Shown in pieces: positions 9,962 to 19,121 of a stretch of DNA of 64,000 bases. Under the pieces are notes generated by a model. The model ran no database searches and had not been told where the DNA came from. It saw only the letters and a list, made by a program, of their open reading frames with translations. Source of the stretch: Lentisphaera araneosa HTCC2155 (GTDB lineage Bacteria; Verrucomicrobiota; Lentisphaeria; Lentisphaerales; Lentisphaeraceae); NCBI RefSeq assembly GCF_000170755.1, contig NZ_ABCK01000017.1, positions 60,063 through 124,062 of the forward strand, in the 5' to 3' direction. The first letter of the stretch is position 1, and each line of letters opens with the position of its first letter. The translations under genes and the position numbers were made by a program.

Positions 9962-12900
9962 TTCTGTTCCAATAAGAATTTAAGCGCATCACTCACACTT
10001 GCAGCAACGCGTTGAGGTGAACTTTGATAAATCAGTTCCCAGGCTTGCGCTTTGCGTTCTTGGTAATGTTGAGCTTGTGCAGGGTATTTATGTAACCAGT
10101 TGAGACGAACGGCGTGACCAATGATGACATCCATAACAAAGTAATCATCAATTTTCAGATTGGGGTTAGCTACTGTAAAAGCACCAATCGCACTTAAGGC
10201 CTCGATACATAAATGACGATAGTCTGCTGCGGGGATATCGTTGAGCAAATTCTCGGTGAGGAACTCAAAAGCGGGCTCGCCTGTGGTCATAGAACTTAAA
10301 ACTAAAGACGAATCGATGCAATTCGAGCTATTAAACTTATCACCTAGGATGATACCTTTGCAGCTTTTCAAAACAGTACGAATTTTTGGATAAAAGTCTT
10401 TAGGTAGGTGGCAGATGGCACCATTTTGTAAGCGCCATTTCTTCCAGTTAGAGACGCGTGTTTGGAATTCCTGATCAATTTCACCTTCAACAAAATGAGC
10501 ATCTGAACTTCCAGAAGTATTTTTGATGAATTCCAGACTCTGCATATTGCTCTTCATTTCTTTATAAGTCGATAGCACGAGTTTAAGACGTTCTTGAATA
10601 GCTTGAGGCGACATGGCGACTAAGAGATCGAAGGCTTGACCTTGAGAAATTTCTAATTCCGATGCAATTTGAGCCACAATCAAATGGATGAATTCGCTCG
10701 TTCGAATTGAAATCATGTTGTTGAAGAGCTCGGGGTCTTGTTTTAAAGCGTAACTGAGGAAAATGAGGACTTCCTGGTGAATGAGTTCTTCACGAGTGTC
10801 GTCCCCGCAAGATTCTTTGATTTTTTGAATAATTTCTTGGTTGTTGGTCGATTGCTGAATCAGACCATTTTTGTTGTAGGATCGACCTACAATGACGACT
10901 TTACGGCGTACAATGAGCTCGGTCACGGCATCATCGAGACCAAAATGTGATTTGCTTAAGATTCCCGCAATACTACGCACAATGGACCATTTGCGAAGTT
11001 CGCCAGCATCTTGATAAACTTCCTCAAGGAGGACTTCGAGCGCAAGCGATTTATCGTATTTACTCAAGTAACAAGAATAAGAAAGGGGGTGTTTTTTCGC
11101 TAGATGAACTAATATCTTGGCTTGTCGATAAAGGTTACGGCTCAAACAAAGTTCATCTAAGAGTTCATCTTCATGTGGGTCCTGTGCCAAGCGCTCCATA
11201 ATATTTTGTGACAGCTCAACAGTTTCTTCGGGACTATTATTGAGGAAGAAAGTCGGTTTAACTTTTGAATTTAAAGTTGGGCAGTAGGAAGGAAGGTCGG
11301 GGACATTTACAATTGATTTAATACTGGTGTTTTGGATCGCTTCATTAAAATTTGTAGCTTTAGCAAAATCTATTTGTCCAGAGTTTAAATCGCGTAAGAA
11401 TTCGAAGAGCTCAGAGGAGTTCTCATTATCAAGCATGTTTTGTCGAACGAGTAGCGCTTGAATGGCGTGACCTTCGTCGGTCCAGTGACGACTAATATAA
11501 GAGAATTCTGATTTTATTTCTTCGATCAAGATACGGTTGTCTAATTCGAGATAAAAATCTTGGTAATTCTGACATTGAGGCAGAAATAAGGCCGGTTTAC
11601 CATTGATATGATAAAGTCGCGAAGTAGCCATGGCACGTAAGCGGCGTTTGGGGCGACCACTAAGTCCGAGCTTATCGTTGGCACCCATTTTGTGGAGGAC
11701 CTGTGCAAGTTCATTTGGGTACATGATCTTGGTTGGCTCAATTTCGTCTAAAGTTTGGCTGGGGATTCCCTTTTCCTGTAGTTGATCTTTGACTGACTGA
11801 GAAACGGCAATCACACAGACCTGAACATCTTTGGGCTTTTGTGTATCACAATTTTCATGTCGATTTAATGGATCTAAATCACTAAGACTTAAAAGATCTT
11901 CTTTAATCATTCGGCCGAGCAAGAAAAGACTTTGAGCCCAAATGAGTGGCAAGTTATTATTCGCCACGCGTTCTTGTGAGTGAGGTGCAGCTTTTTCAGC
12001 TTCAACGGCATCAAAGGGCACAAAGAAGAGTTCAGGAAGGAGCTGTAAGCCATCTTTTTCGACTAATAAGCCTTCGAGTTTTTCTTGGTAATTATGGGCT
12101 TCAGTCTGATCATTTCGGAAGAGTGCATCGAGCATTAAGTAAGTGAAGAATAGGGGCCACTCCGACTCAATATCTTTAAAGTTCTTGAGTTCACTCGTTT
12201 CGTAATGAAGGCGGTGCTCATCTTCCATGACAGTTTGGTGACCATCGAGTAGGAAGCGTTTGCAACCATAACGACCACCAAGTTTTTCAATGATTTCAGT
12301 ACGAGTACGGTCGCGAAGTTCACGATCTTCGATGGCAAAAGCAGGGTAACCAATAATACTTAGGACTGCGGCATCCACTTCTTTAGAGTAGGACTCGCGT
12401 GGAAGAAGGGCTTGCAGTGTGCTACGTGAACGAGCAATCTCGTCTCCCATTACGTGGATTAAAGATGATTGGTCACCATCTTCGCCAAAGAGATTCATTT
12501 CATCCATAGCTTCGAGGGCAGCTTTCGCCATACCTACAGAGCTGGCGTTGACTTCTGCCATGCCATTATTGATTTTGTGACCTCGTTCCCAAATGCCAAA
12601 GTCAGGTGTGCGATAAGCGCGACCAATGTAGTGAACAAGGTTTTGAACAAAGTCGACTTCATCGTGACTGAAAATGATTCTGAGCCCCGATTTGGTCATC
12701 TGGGCAATCATCAATAAAAAGATTGACGTTGCATCAAGTTGTAAATGCCCCCATTGATCATCACCAACTACGGTTTGGCCACTCTGAGTATCGTATTTTG
12801 CGTGAAGCGCATCGAGTGGGTCTTGGCTATGTTTAAATTTTTCGACTTTATGTGACTGACGAATCATGGCCTGTAGAAGACCGCGCATGAGCTTGACGAC

Positions 12901-13146
12901 TGATTGCTCAAGCGAATAGGCACGAGATTTGTCGATATTAGATTTGCGGTAAGCCATGGCCAAACCCCAAACGGCTTGGATAGTGTAGACATTATCTCTT
13001 ACCCAAGCGTCGGTATAATCCCCGTGTTCATTAATGTCGGTACTAGCAGGGAAGAGGCCAGTTAGAGGGTCTTGGCGGACTAAAATTGTTTGGTAGACTT
13101 CTTGGTAGAATTTGTCGAGAGTTTCTTCGGTGTTTTGTTGACTCAT
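9958..13146 (-). CDS. Phosphorylase kinase alpha/beta regulatory subunit-like protein
   Basis: A roughly 1062-residue protein very similar across its length plan to eukaryotic phosphorylase kinase alpha/beta subunits, which have a GH15-like (alpha/alpha)6 barrel followed by long helical regions. Near the N-terminus are AWVRDNVYTIQAVWGLAMAY (47-66), then LDALHAKYDT and VVGDDQWGHLQLDATSIFLL (127-146). SGLRIIFSHDEVDFVQNLV and ELNASSVGMAKAALEA-like sequence (here EVNASSVGMAKAALEA) follow. The C-terminal block around ICHLPKDFYPKIRTVLKSC and YRHLCIEAL also matches. The subunits in animals hold and inhibit the kinase subunit; whether this copy is catalytic as a glucoamylase or purely regulatory is unknown. 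I take the ATG at 13146; the open frame extends upstream only through a TTG with poor coding character. A Ser/Thr kinase gene lies directly upstream. Confidence 0.92.
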   Translation of the reverse strand: MSQQNTEETLDKFYQEVYQTILVRQDPLTGLFPASTDINEHGDYTDAWVRDNVYTIQAVWGLAMAYRKSNIDKSRAYSLEQSVVKLMRGLLQAMIRQSHKVEKFKHSQDPLDALHAKYDTQSGQTVVGDDQWGHLQLDATSIFLLMIAQMTKSGLRIIFSHDEVDFVQNLVHYIGRAYRTPDFGIWERGHKINNGMAEVNASSVGMAKAALEAMDEMNLFGEDGDQSSLIHVMGDEIARSRSTLQALLPRESYSKEVDAAVLSIIGYPAFAIEDRELRDRTRTEIIEKLGGRYGCKRFLLDGHQTVMEDEHRLHYETSELKNFKDIESEWPLFFTYLMLDALFRNDQTEAHNYQEKLEGLLVEKDGLQLLPELFFVPFDAVEAEKAAPHSQERVANNNLPLIWAQSLFLLGRMIKEDLLSLSDLDPLNRHENCDTQKPKDVQVCVIAVSQSVKDQLQEKGIPSQTLDEIEPTKIMYPNELAQVLHKMGANDKLGLSGRPKRRLRAMATSRLYHINGKPALFLPQCQNYQDFYLELDNRILIEEIKSEFSYISRHWTDEGHAIQALLVRQNMLDNENSSELFEFLRDLNSGQIDFAKATNFNEAIQNTSIKSIVNVPDLPSYCPTLNSKVKPTFFLNNSPEETVELSQNIMERLAQDPHEDELLDELCLSRNLYRQAKILVHLAKKHPLSYSCYLSKYDKSLALEVLLEEVYQDAGELRKWSIVRSIAGILSKSHFGLDDAVTELIVRRKVVIVGRSYNKNGLIQQSTNNQEIIQKIKESCGDDTREELIHQEVLIFLSYALKQDPELFNNMISIRTSEFIHLIVAQIASELEISQGQAFDLLVAMSPQAIQERLKLVLSTYKEMKSNMQSLEFIKNTSGSSDAHFVEGEIDQEFQTRVSNWKKWRLQNGAICHLPKDFYPKIRTVLKSCKGIILGDKFNSSNCIDSSLVLSSMTTGEPAFEFLTENLLNDIPAADYRHLCIEALSAIGAFTVANPNLKIDDYFVMDVIIGHAVRLNWLHKYPAQAQHYQERKAQAWELIYQSSPQRVAASVSDALKFLLEQN

Positions 13147-13270
13147 GATTCGCAGTGGGTTATTAACTAAAATTATTTTATCAATGATAGATGAGGTTTG
13201 TGTTTTGGGTATGAATATTTTACAAAAATAAAAGCTTTTTTTGAAGCTTGTGTTCAAGCCTGCTCGATAG

Positions 13271-13307
13271 AAAAAAAGATGACGAATTTCTTTACAAAAT
13301 TCGTCAT
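13271..13307 (-). terminator. Rho-independent terminator of the Ser/Thr kinase gene
   Basis: A perfect 11-bp stem ATGACGAATTT / AAATTCGTCAT (13279-13307, short loop) is followed on the minus strand by a run of seven U (A on the plus strand at 13271-13277). It lies 24 bp past the stop of the kinase gene and before the phosphorylase-kinase-like gene, so it may only partly uncouple the two. Confidence 0.8.
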
Positions 13308-13330
13308 TAGAAAAAAGCTATGAATTAATA

Positions 13331-14275
13331 TTAATCGTAGAGATCAGGGAAGAACTTCTTCATGAAATTTTCTAGAGAAACAATTGTGGGGCCATAGCCG
13401 TCTTTGTAGATGAAGTACTCAAGTGCTGTACACATCTCGTCGGCAGTTTGGAAACGATCACAGGGTTCAACTTGAATGGAACGGAAGAGGATATTTTCGA
13501 GTTCAGGTGGTAGATCGTCGGGGAGGGCATCCATATTAACTGCGCCTGCACAAGCTAATTCAAAAAGTTCAGATTCATTTTCGGCATCGCGACTAAAGTT
13601 ACCCGAGAGTAGCTCAAAGAGAACCATGCCTAAAGCATAAATGTCGACGCGTTTATCTACTTGTTCTTTACGTGCTTGCTCGGGAGCCATGTAAACCAGC
13701 TTACCCATAAGGCATTGATCGTTACTGGTGATGGAATTGGAGAGAGCTTTGGCAATACCGAAATCAGTGAGCTTTGGCAAGCCCTCTTTAGTTACCAAAA
13801 TATTGTTGGGGCAAATGTCGCGGTGAACAATACCTAAGTTGTTTTTCTCATTGTCACAACGGTTGTGGGCATAAGCTAATCCACGAGCAATACGACTTGC
13901 AATGAAGACTGCGAGTGGGTAAGGCAATGCGAGATTGTCTTCGCGCAAGCGGTCAATCATATCGTGTAGGCCAATGCCTTCGACAAGTTCCATTACAATA
14001 AAGTGTCCGAAAGGAGCGCGTTCGAGTTGATAAATTTGCACAATGTTTTCGTGAACCAAGTTGGAGACCAATTTCGCCTCTGAAATAAACATATCAATAA
14101 AGCGTTGGTCTGCATCCATTTCTGCGAGAAGTGTTTTGATCGCCACTTTTTTCGAAAAGCCTTCCGCACCGAGTATATCTGCTTCGTAAACTTCTCCCAT
14201 ACCGCCAGCAGCAATGAGTTTTAAAATCTTGTAATTAGTACTCGACTTCAAAACTTTTGGCATTTTTTTATTCAT
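13331..14275 (-). CDS. PknB-type serine/threonine protein kinase (soluble)
   Basis: A Hanks-type kinase of 314 residues consisting of little more than the catalytic domain. Visible are the glycine loop AAGGMGEVYEAD (22-33), beta-3 lysine VAIK (Lys47), catalytic loop VHRDICPNN (Asp153), DFGIAKAL (171-178) and the APEQ segment MAPEQARKEQVDKRVDIYALG. The catalytic loop has ICP where most kinases have LKP, an odd but not fatal change seen here directly. There is no transmembrane helix or sensor domain, unlike most bacterial PknB proteins, so it is probably cytosolic. It sits directly upstream, on the same strand, of the phosphorylase-kinase alpha/beta-like gene, which suggests a functional pair. 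A terminator separates them. Confidence 0.94.
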   Translation of the reverse strand: MNKKMPKVLKSSTNYKILKLIAAGGMGEVYEADILGAEGFSKKVAIKTLLAEMDADQRFIDMFISEAKLVSNLVHENIVQIYQLERAPFGHFIVMELVEGIGLHDMIDRLREDNLALPYPLAVFIASRIARGLAYAHNRCDNEKNNLGIVHRDICPNNILVTKEGLPKLTDFGIAKALSNSITSNDQCLMGKLVYMAPEQARKEQVDKRVDIYALGMVLFELLSGNFSRDAENESELFELACAGAVNMDALPDDLPPELENILFRSIQVEPCDRFQTADEMCTALEYFIYKDGYGPTIVSLENFMKKFFPDLYD

Positions 14276-14485
14276 AATGACGCTTCCTTTTAACCCATTT
14301 TCAGTAGATAAGTGTAGTTAAAATCTAATCCCTCTGTAAGTACTAAATGCAGTCAAAGTATAGAATGCTCACACTATTCATAAAAATTTAACGATTATTC
14401 TAAGTTTTTTATCAATTGCTAACATTTTCATAAAAATTAGCTCGGTGTAGTATAGGATTAAAGAAAATTAAGGACCCTACAAACT

Positions 14486-16429
14486 ATGGATATCGACGCT
14501 CTCAAAGCAAAATTGGATCAAGCAAATCAACTCTATCGAACGGGGGGAGAGAGTCCTTTAAGTGATGCAGAGTACGATTACTTATTAGAGCAAGTGAACG
14601 ATCAAAAATTTCGCGATAAAGTGGGCTACGAAATCGAAAAAAATAAAGTCGAATTAGCTGTGCCCATGGGCAGTTTAAATAAGATTAAAACTCAGGCCGA
14701 AGTTTTTGATTGGAGTAAATCCAAAAGCATTCCCTTAGATACTGAGATTTGTGTGACTCCAAAATATGATGGGCTATCACTTCTGGTATATTTTGTCGAT
14801 GGAATTTATAAAGGCGCTTACACCCGCGGGGACGGCATGTTCGGTCAAGATGTGGGTGAACACTTCACAGTGAACCCTTTGTGTGATTTGCGACTTCCGC
14901 AAGATTTCACAGGTTACCTCATCGGCGAATGTATTATGGACGAAGCGAAATTTCAGACGAAGTATAGCGAAAAGTTTAAGAATCCTCGCAATATGGTGGC
15001 AGGACTTTTAAGCCGTAAGACTCTGAGTCGAGAATTGGCGGATGTCTGCTATGTGGCGTATGGAGTGCGGAGTGCGCAAATGGCGCATAAACAAGATCAG
15101 GTTGAATTCTGTAATCGTTATATTAATGCTCAATGGAAGTACAAAGTTCTTTGCCCTCTGTATAAACTAGAAGATTTAAAAGATGCGGAATTACAAAAAG
15201 TTTATGATTCAGAAACTCGTTTTCAATGTGATGGTTTAGTACTCGAAATTAATGATAGCGACTTATTCCACCAAATAGGTAAAGAAACCAACTCTCTTAA
15301 TCCTGGTGCCGCTCGTGCTTGGAAGCCCGAGAGCGACGACTCATTGCCTTCCATTGTAAAAGAGGTGGTTTGGCAAATATCAAAAAATGGTGCAGCTAAA
15401 CCAGTGATTCGCATTGAGCCGATCGACTTAGCAGGGGTGACGATTTCTAATGTTACCGGGATTAATGCACGTTTCATAGAAGATAGTGGCATTGCGAAAG
15501 GCGCAACAGTTACAATTATACGTTCAGGCGATGTGATTCCTAAAGTAATCGGTGTGCCCAATGCAATTGAAAATGTTGATTTGCCTAAGCAATGTCCCAG
15601 TTGTGAATCGGAATTAGTCTGGAATGAAAATCGCGTTGATATAGTTTGTGAAAACAAGCTCTGTCCAGCGACGAATAAGGCTGCACTAATTGATTTCTTT
15701 TCGACACTTAAAGCAGATGAAGTCGGAGAAGGGATTATCACTTCCTTGTGGGATGCCGGTTACCAGAGTGTGAAAAACCTGCTTAATTTAACAATGGAAG
15801 ACCTGCTCAAACTCGAAGGGTTTAAGCAGCGTAAAGCTAAAAAAGTCCTTGATTCGATTAAGATTTCAGTTGTTGACGTTCCCTTGCCACGCTTGCAACA
15901 TGCGAGCAATTTATTTAAGGGGCTAGGAGAAAAGAAACTCGAACTCTTACAGAAATATGATCAAGCTGGGATTAAGCCGAGTTTTGAAGAATTACTTGAG
16001 GTTGACGGCTATTCAGAAATTAGCGCCAAATCCTACTTAGATTCGATTGATGCTTACTGGGAGTTTGCAGCTGAATTACCTGGGCTCAAGTACAAAAAAG
16101 TTCTCGTTAATGAGGGTGGTATGTTTGCGGGGCAAACCTTGGTGTTTACTGGCTTTCGTTCACCTGAGCTAGAAGAACAAGTGAAAACTGAAGGTGGCAA
16201 GATCGGTAGTTCAGTGAGTAAAAAAACTTCTGTACTCGTGGTGAAAGCCAAGGGTTCGGGTTCTTCAAAAGAGAAAAAAGCCATAGACCTAGGTGTAGAA
16301 GTTTGGGGACGCGATGATTTAGAGAATAAACTCAATTCCGCGGAAGATGAGCCAGAAGAAATGATCGGCATCGAAGCTCCCTCAGATCCAGAAGAACAAG
16401 GTGAGCTCATTCAACCAGATTTGTTTTAG
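14486..16429 (+). CDS. Divergent NAD-dependent DNA ligase (LigA family)
   Basis: Seals DNA nicks using NAD+. The 647 residues follow the LigA plan: a short Ia-like region (SPLSDAEYDYLLEQ, 23-36), the adenylation domain with nucleophile Lys93 in TPKYDGLS, YTRGDGMFGQDV, then an OB fold (RSGDVIPKV). A four-cysteine zinc finger (CPSCESE ... CENKLCPA), helix-hairpin-helix region and a C-terminal BRCT domain (GQTLVFTGFRSPELEEQ ... LVVK) complete it. It is clearly divergent. The usual DGVVIKV motif reads DGLVLEIND, with Glu where Lys is expected, and the KFPAEE region reads AWKPESDD. It may therefore be a second, specialised ligase rather than the replicative one. It is followed 28 bp later by a helicase gene. 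Confidence 0.9.
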   Translation: MDIDALKAKLDQANQLYRTGGESPLSDAEYDYLLEQVNDQKFRDKVGYEIEKNKVELAVPMGSLNKIKTQAEVFDWSKSKSIPLDTEICVTPKYDGLSLLVYFVDGIYKGAYTRGDGMFGQDVGEHFTVNPLCDLRLPQDFTGYLIGECIMDEAKFQTKYSEKFKNPRNMVAGLLSRKTLSRELADVCYVAYGVRSAQMAHKQDQVEFCNRYINAQWKYKVLCPLYKLEDLKDAELQKVYDSETRFQCDGLVLEINDSDLFHQIGKETNSLNPGAARAWKPESDDSLPSIVKEVVWQISKNGAAKPVIRIEPIDLAGVTISNVTGINARFIEDSGIAKGATVTIIRSGDVIPKVIGVPNAIENVDLPKQCPSCESELVWNENRVDIVCENKLCPATNKAALIDFFSTLKADEVGEGIITSLWDAGYQSVKNLLNLTMEDLLKLEGFKQRKAKKVLDSIKISVVDVPLPRLQHASNLFKGLGEKKLELLQKYDQAGIKPSFEELLEVDGYSEISAKSYLDSIDAYWEFAAELPGLKYKKVLVNEGGMFAGQTLVFTGFRSPELEEQVKTEGGKIGSSVSKKTSVLVVKAKGSGSSKEKKAIDLGVEVWGRDDLENKLNSAEDEPEEMIGIEAPSDPEEQGELIQPDLF

Positions 16430-16457
16430 ACAAGTTTTCTAGAGGAGGAGAGGTGAG

Positions 16458-19106
16458 ATGAAGGGATTTCCTAAATTAGAGTTTCGTTTTACATGGCGAC
16501 CATATCAGCAACGGGTTCTTGACGCTTTAGAAGAGCACCTTGATGACAAAAAACTGCATATTGTGGCAGCTCCTGGTGCAGGTAAAACAACTTTGGGAAT
16601 TGAAGTTTTTAGAAAGTTGGAAAAAAACGCTTTAGTTCTTTCTCCAACGCGAATTATTAGAGATCAATGGCTTAATCGACTAGAAGATTTCTGTGACTTT
16701 TCTATGGATCTACCTTGGCTGAGTCGTTCACTTGATGAATTGGCGAGCTTTAATTCCGTAACTTACCAAGCTCTCTACAGTAAGCTGCGAGGTGCAGGAG
16801 AAGAAGGTTCAGAAGTCGATGGAGCAATAAAACTCACAGAAACTGCTGTAAAGGATTTTGTTGATTTATTAGAGAAACATAAAATTGGCGCTCTTATTTT
16901 GGATGAGGCACATCATTTAAGATCTGAGTGGTACAAAGTTCTTGATGAGCTTATGCAACTTAAAGAAGATCTGACAATTGTGTCTTTGACGGCAACGCCT
17001 CCTTACGATTCAAAGGGACATGAATGGATAAGGTATGAATCGCTTTGCGGAACCATAGATGAAGAAATCTCGATTCCTGAATTAGTGAAAGCGGGTACGC
17101 TATGTCCTCATCAGGATTTTGTTTGGGCATGTGATGCGACCGAGAGTGAGAGTGAAAAGATTCAAGCCTACGACAAATGCGTGGAAGACTTGTGCAAAAG
17201 TTTATACGACGATAGTCAATTTGAAGCCTTACTTAAAAACCATCAAATGTTTCATGATCTAGCTGATTGGGAGGGGCTTTTTCGAGTGCCAGAAGAATTG
17301 ATCGCTATCCTCGTTTTTTTGAATTCTAAAGGACAAGCCATAGATCAAGAATTTTTGCTAGCCTTGGATTTAAAACAAGAATTCATACCTAAGTTAGGGA
17401 GGAAGTGGTGGCAAGTGTTGATCCATACACTGCTTTTTTCAAAATATATAAAAGAGAGTTCCCATTTAGATCAGTATAGATCTGAATTAAAGCGTTTATT
17501 ACGCTCGCACCGACTTTTACAAAGGAATACATTATTCATTGAATTTTCTCAAGACTTAAAGCGTTCATTATCATTAAGTTCCGCAAAAGTAGAAGGGGTT
17601 CGTCGCATTCATGAAATTGAATTTAATAAACGAGGGAATGACTTGAGGCAAGTTATCCTCTGTGACTTTATTAGAGATGAGGAATTAGCGAATGGAGAAA
17701 AGTTCGCTGAACCCTGTTTGGGGGTGGTGCCCCTGTTTAAGGACTTACTAAGTAGCAGCCCTTGCCCGAATGAATTGGCTTTAATCTGTGGACGTTTGAA
17801 CTTAGTCCACATGACAAAAATGGATTTTCTCAAAGATAAGTTTTCTCTTGGCGAGGGTGATTATCAAAAAAGTAGCTTAGCAGCTGATTTCTTTGAGCTC
17901 ACAACAAATCTACAAACAATAAGTAAAATCTACACCCATTTATTAATGATGGGACAGATTAAAGTTTTGATTGGAACACGCTCTTTATTGGGGGAAGGTT
18001 GGGATGCACCAGTGGTGAATTCACTTGTTTTAGCCAGTACGGTGGGTTCGTTTATGCAAACTAATCAAATGCGAGGTCGAGCCATAAGGCGCGATTTAAA
18101 AGCTCCTAATAAAATCAGTTCTATTTGGCACCTAGTGGCGATTAACCCAAAATCTTATTCTGGTTGGAGTGATTTTTTCGATTTAAAGGAGCGCTTTAAA
18201 ACATTTCCAGGTTTAAATAGTAAGGAACTCAAAATTGAGACTGGCTTTGGCAGGTTAAACGCTTTTACGCTCAATCATGCGACGGGTCTTAAAGAATCAT
18301 GGAATTTAAAGCTTAGTAACCGCAAGATGGTTCAGGCGCTAGAAAATATTGAAGGTGAAGCTGAACGTTGGAAGAAAGCCTTGGATACGCACGAAGCTGC
18401 ACGAGTGGTGCCATCACTCCGTTTTACTCAAGTTCCTAAAATAAGGACATATCATTTACGCTATAGTTTTGCTTATTTATTGACTCAAATAAGTGCAGCT
18501 TTTTGGGCATTATACGAAAGTCGCATGCTATTGGAACGAGAGTTGGGTTTCAAGGGCTTTATAGCTTTTGTTGTTATCGGAGCACTCTTGTGGAAACTTC
18601 CTCAAACTTGGAAAATATTGAAGGTTCTTTTTTATCATCTACCCGTTGATGGTTCCTTAAAATCAATTGGAAAAGCTTTAGCTGAAGCTTTAAGTAAAGA
18701 AAGCTTTATAAAAACACCAAGTCAAGATCAAGTTATTAGCGTCAATAAGAGACCTGATGGGAGTTTTACGATGGCTTTAAAAGGCGTCAGTTTCTATGAG
18801 TCTTCCTTATTTGCCGATGCCTTAAATGAAATTTTTTCTTGTGTTGATAATCCTAGGTATCTCATATCTAGAAAAGAAAAGTTCTTATTTTTTAATCGAG
18901 TTGATTATCATACGGTTCCATTGAAGTTAGCAACAAGAAAAAACCTAGCAACCAGCTTTTTGGAGAGTTGGGAGAAATATCTCGGCACAAGTGAGTTGAT
19001 TTATACTCGTACTTCCGAGGGACAAAGAAGCCTCTTGAAAGCCAAGACCAAAACTTTCTCATCCAACTTTAGCGAAGAAGTTGAGCGCCAAGACTTGTGG
19101 CAATGA
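16458..19106 (+). CDS. SF2 DEAH-type helicase with C-terminal membrane segments
   Basis: A superfamily 2 helicase of 882 residues. Motif I is VAAPGAGKTTLG (36-47), motif II LILDEAHH (147-154), motif III SLTATPPY (176-183). The second RecA fold carries IGTRSLLGEGWDAP and the motif VI QMRGRAIRRD (around 535). A long insertion separates the two halves. After the core come two strongly hydrophobic stretches (about 669-690 and 697-715) that look like a membrane hairpin, then a C-terminal domain of about 165 residues with no family I recognise. A strong ribosome-binding site (GAGGAGGAGAGG at 16442-16453) precedes the ATG, 28 bp after the ligase gene, so the pair is almost surely co-transcribed. A membrane-attached helicase is unusual; role in repair, recombination or defence is inference. 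Confidence 0.85.
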   Translation: MKGFPKLEFRFTWRPYQQRVLDALEEHLDDKKLHIVAAPGAGKTTLGIEVFRKLEKNALVLSPTRIIRDQWLNRLEDFCDFSMDLPWLSRSLDELASFNSVTYQALYSKLRGAGEEGSEVDGAIKLTETAVKDFVDLLEKHKIGALILDEAHHLRSEWYKVLDELMQLKEDLTIVSLTATPPYDSKGHEWIRYESLCGTIDEEISIPELVKAGTLCPHQDFVWACDATESESEKIQAYDKCVEDLCKSLYDDSQFEALLKNHQMFHDLADWEGLFRVPEELIAILVFLNSKGQAIDQEFLLALDLKQEFIPKLGRKWWQVLIHTLLFSKYIKESSHLDQYRSELKRLLRSHRLLQRNTLFIEFSQDLKRSLSLSSAKVEGVRRIHEIEFNKRGNDLRQVILCDFIRDEELANGEKFAEPCLGVVPLFKDLLSSSPCPNELALICGRLNLVHMTKMDFLKDKFSLGEGDYQKSSLAADFFELTTNLQTISKIYTHLLMMGQIKVLIGTRSLLGEGWDAPVVNSLVLASTVGSFMQTNQMRGRAIRRDLKAPNKISSIWHLVAINPKSYSGWSDFFDLKERFKTFPGLNSKELKIETGFGRLNAFTLNHATGLKESWNLKLSNRKMVQALENIEGEAERWKKALDTHEAARVVPSLRFTQVPKIRTYHLRYSFAYLLTQISAAFWALYESRMLLERELGFKGFIAFVVIGALLWKLPQTWKILKVLFYHLPVDGSLKSIGKALAEALSKESFIKTPSQDQVISVNKRPDGSFTMALKGVSFYESSLFADALNEIFSCVDNPRYLISRKEKFLFFNRVDYHTVPLKLATRKNLATSFLESWEKYLGTSELIYTRTSEGQRSLLKAKTKTFSSNFSEEVERQDLWQ

Positions 19107-19121
19107 CTTAGCTAGAGGCGA

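Noticed and set aside
15223..15741. Long open frame antisense to the DNA ligase gene
   Set aside because: It has no recognisable domain and lies within a strongly conserved coding region on the other strand, so it is a by-product of codon use.
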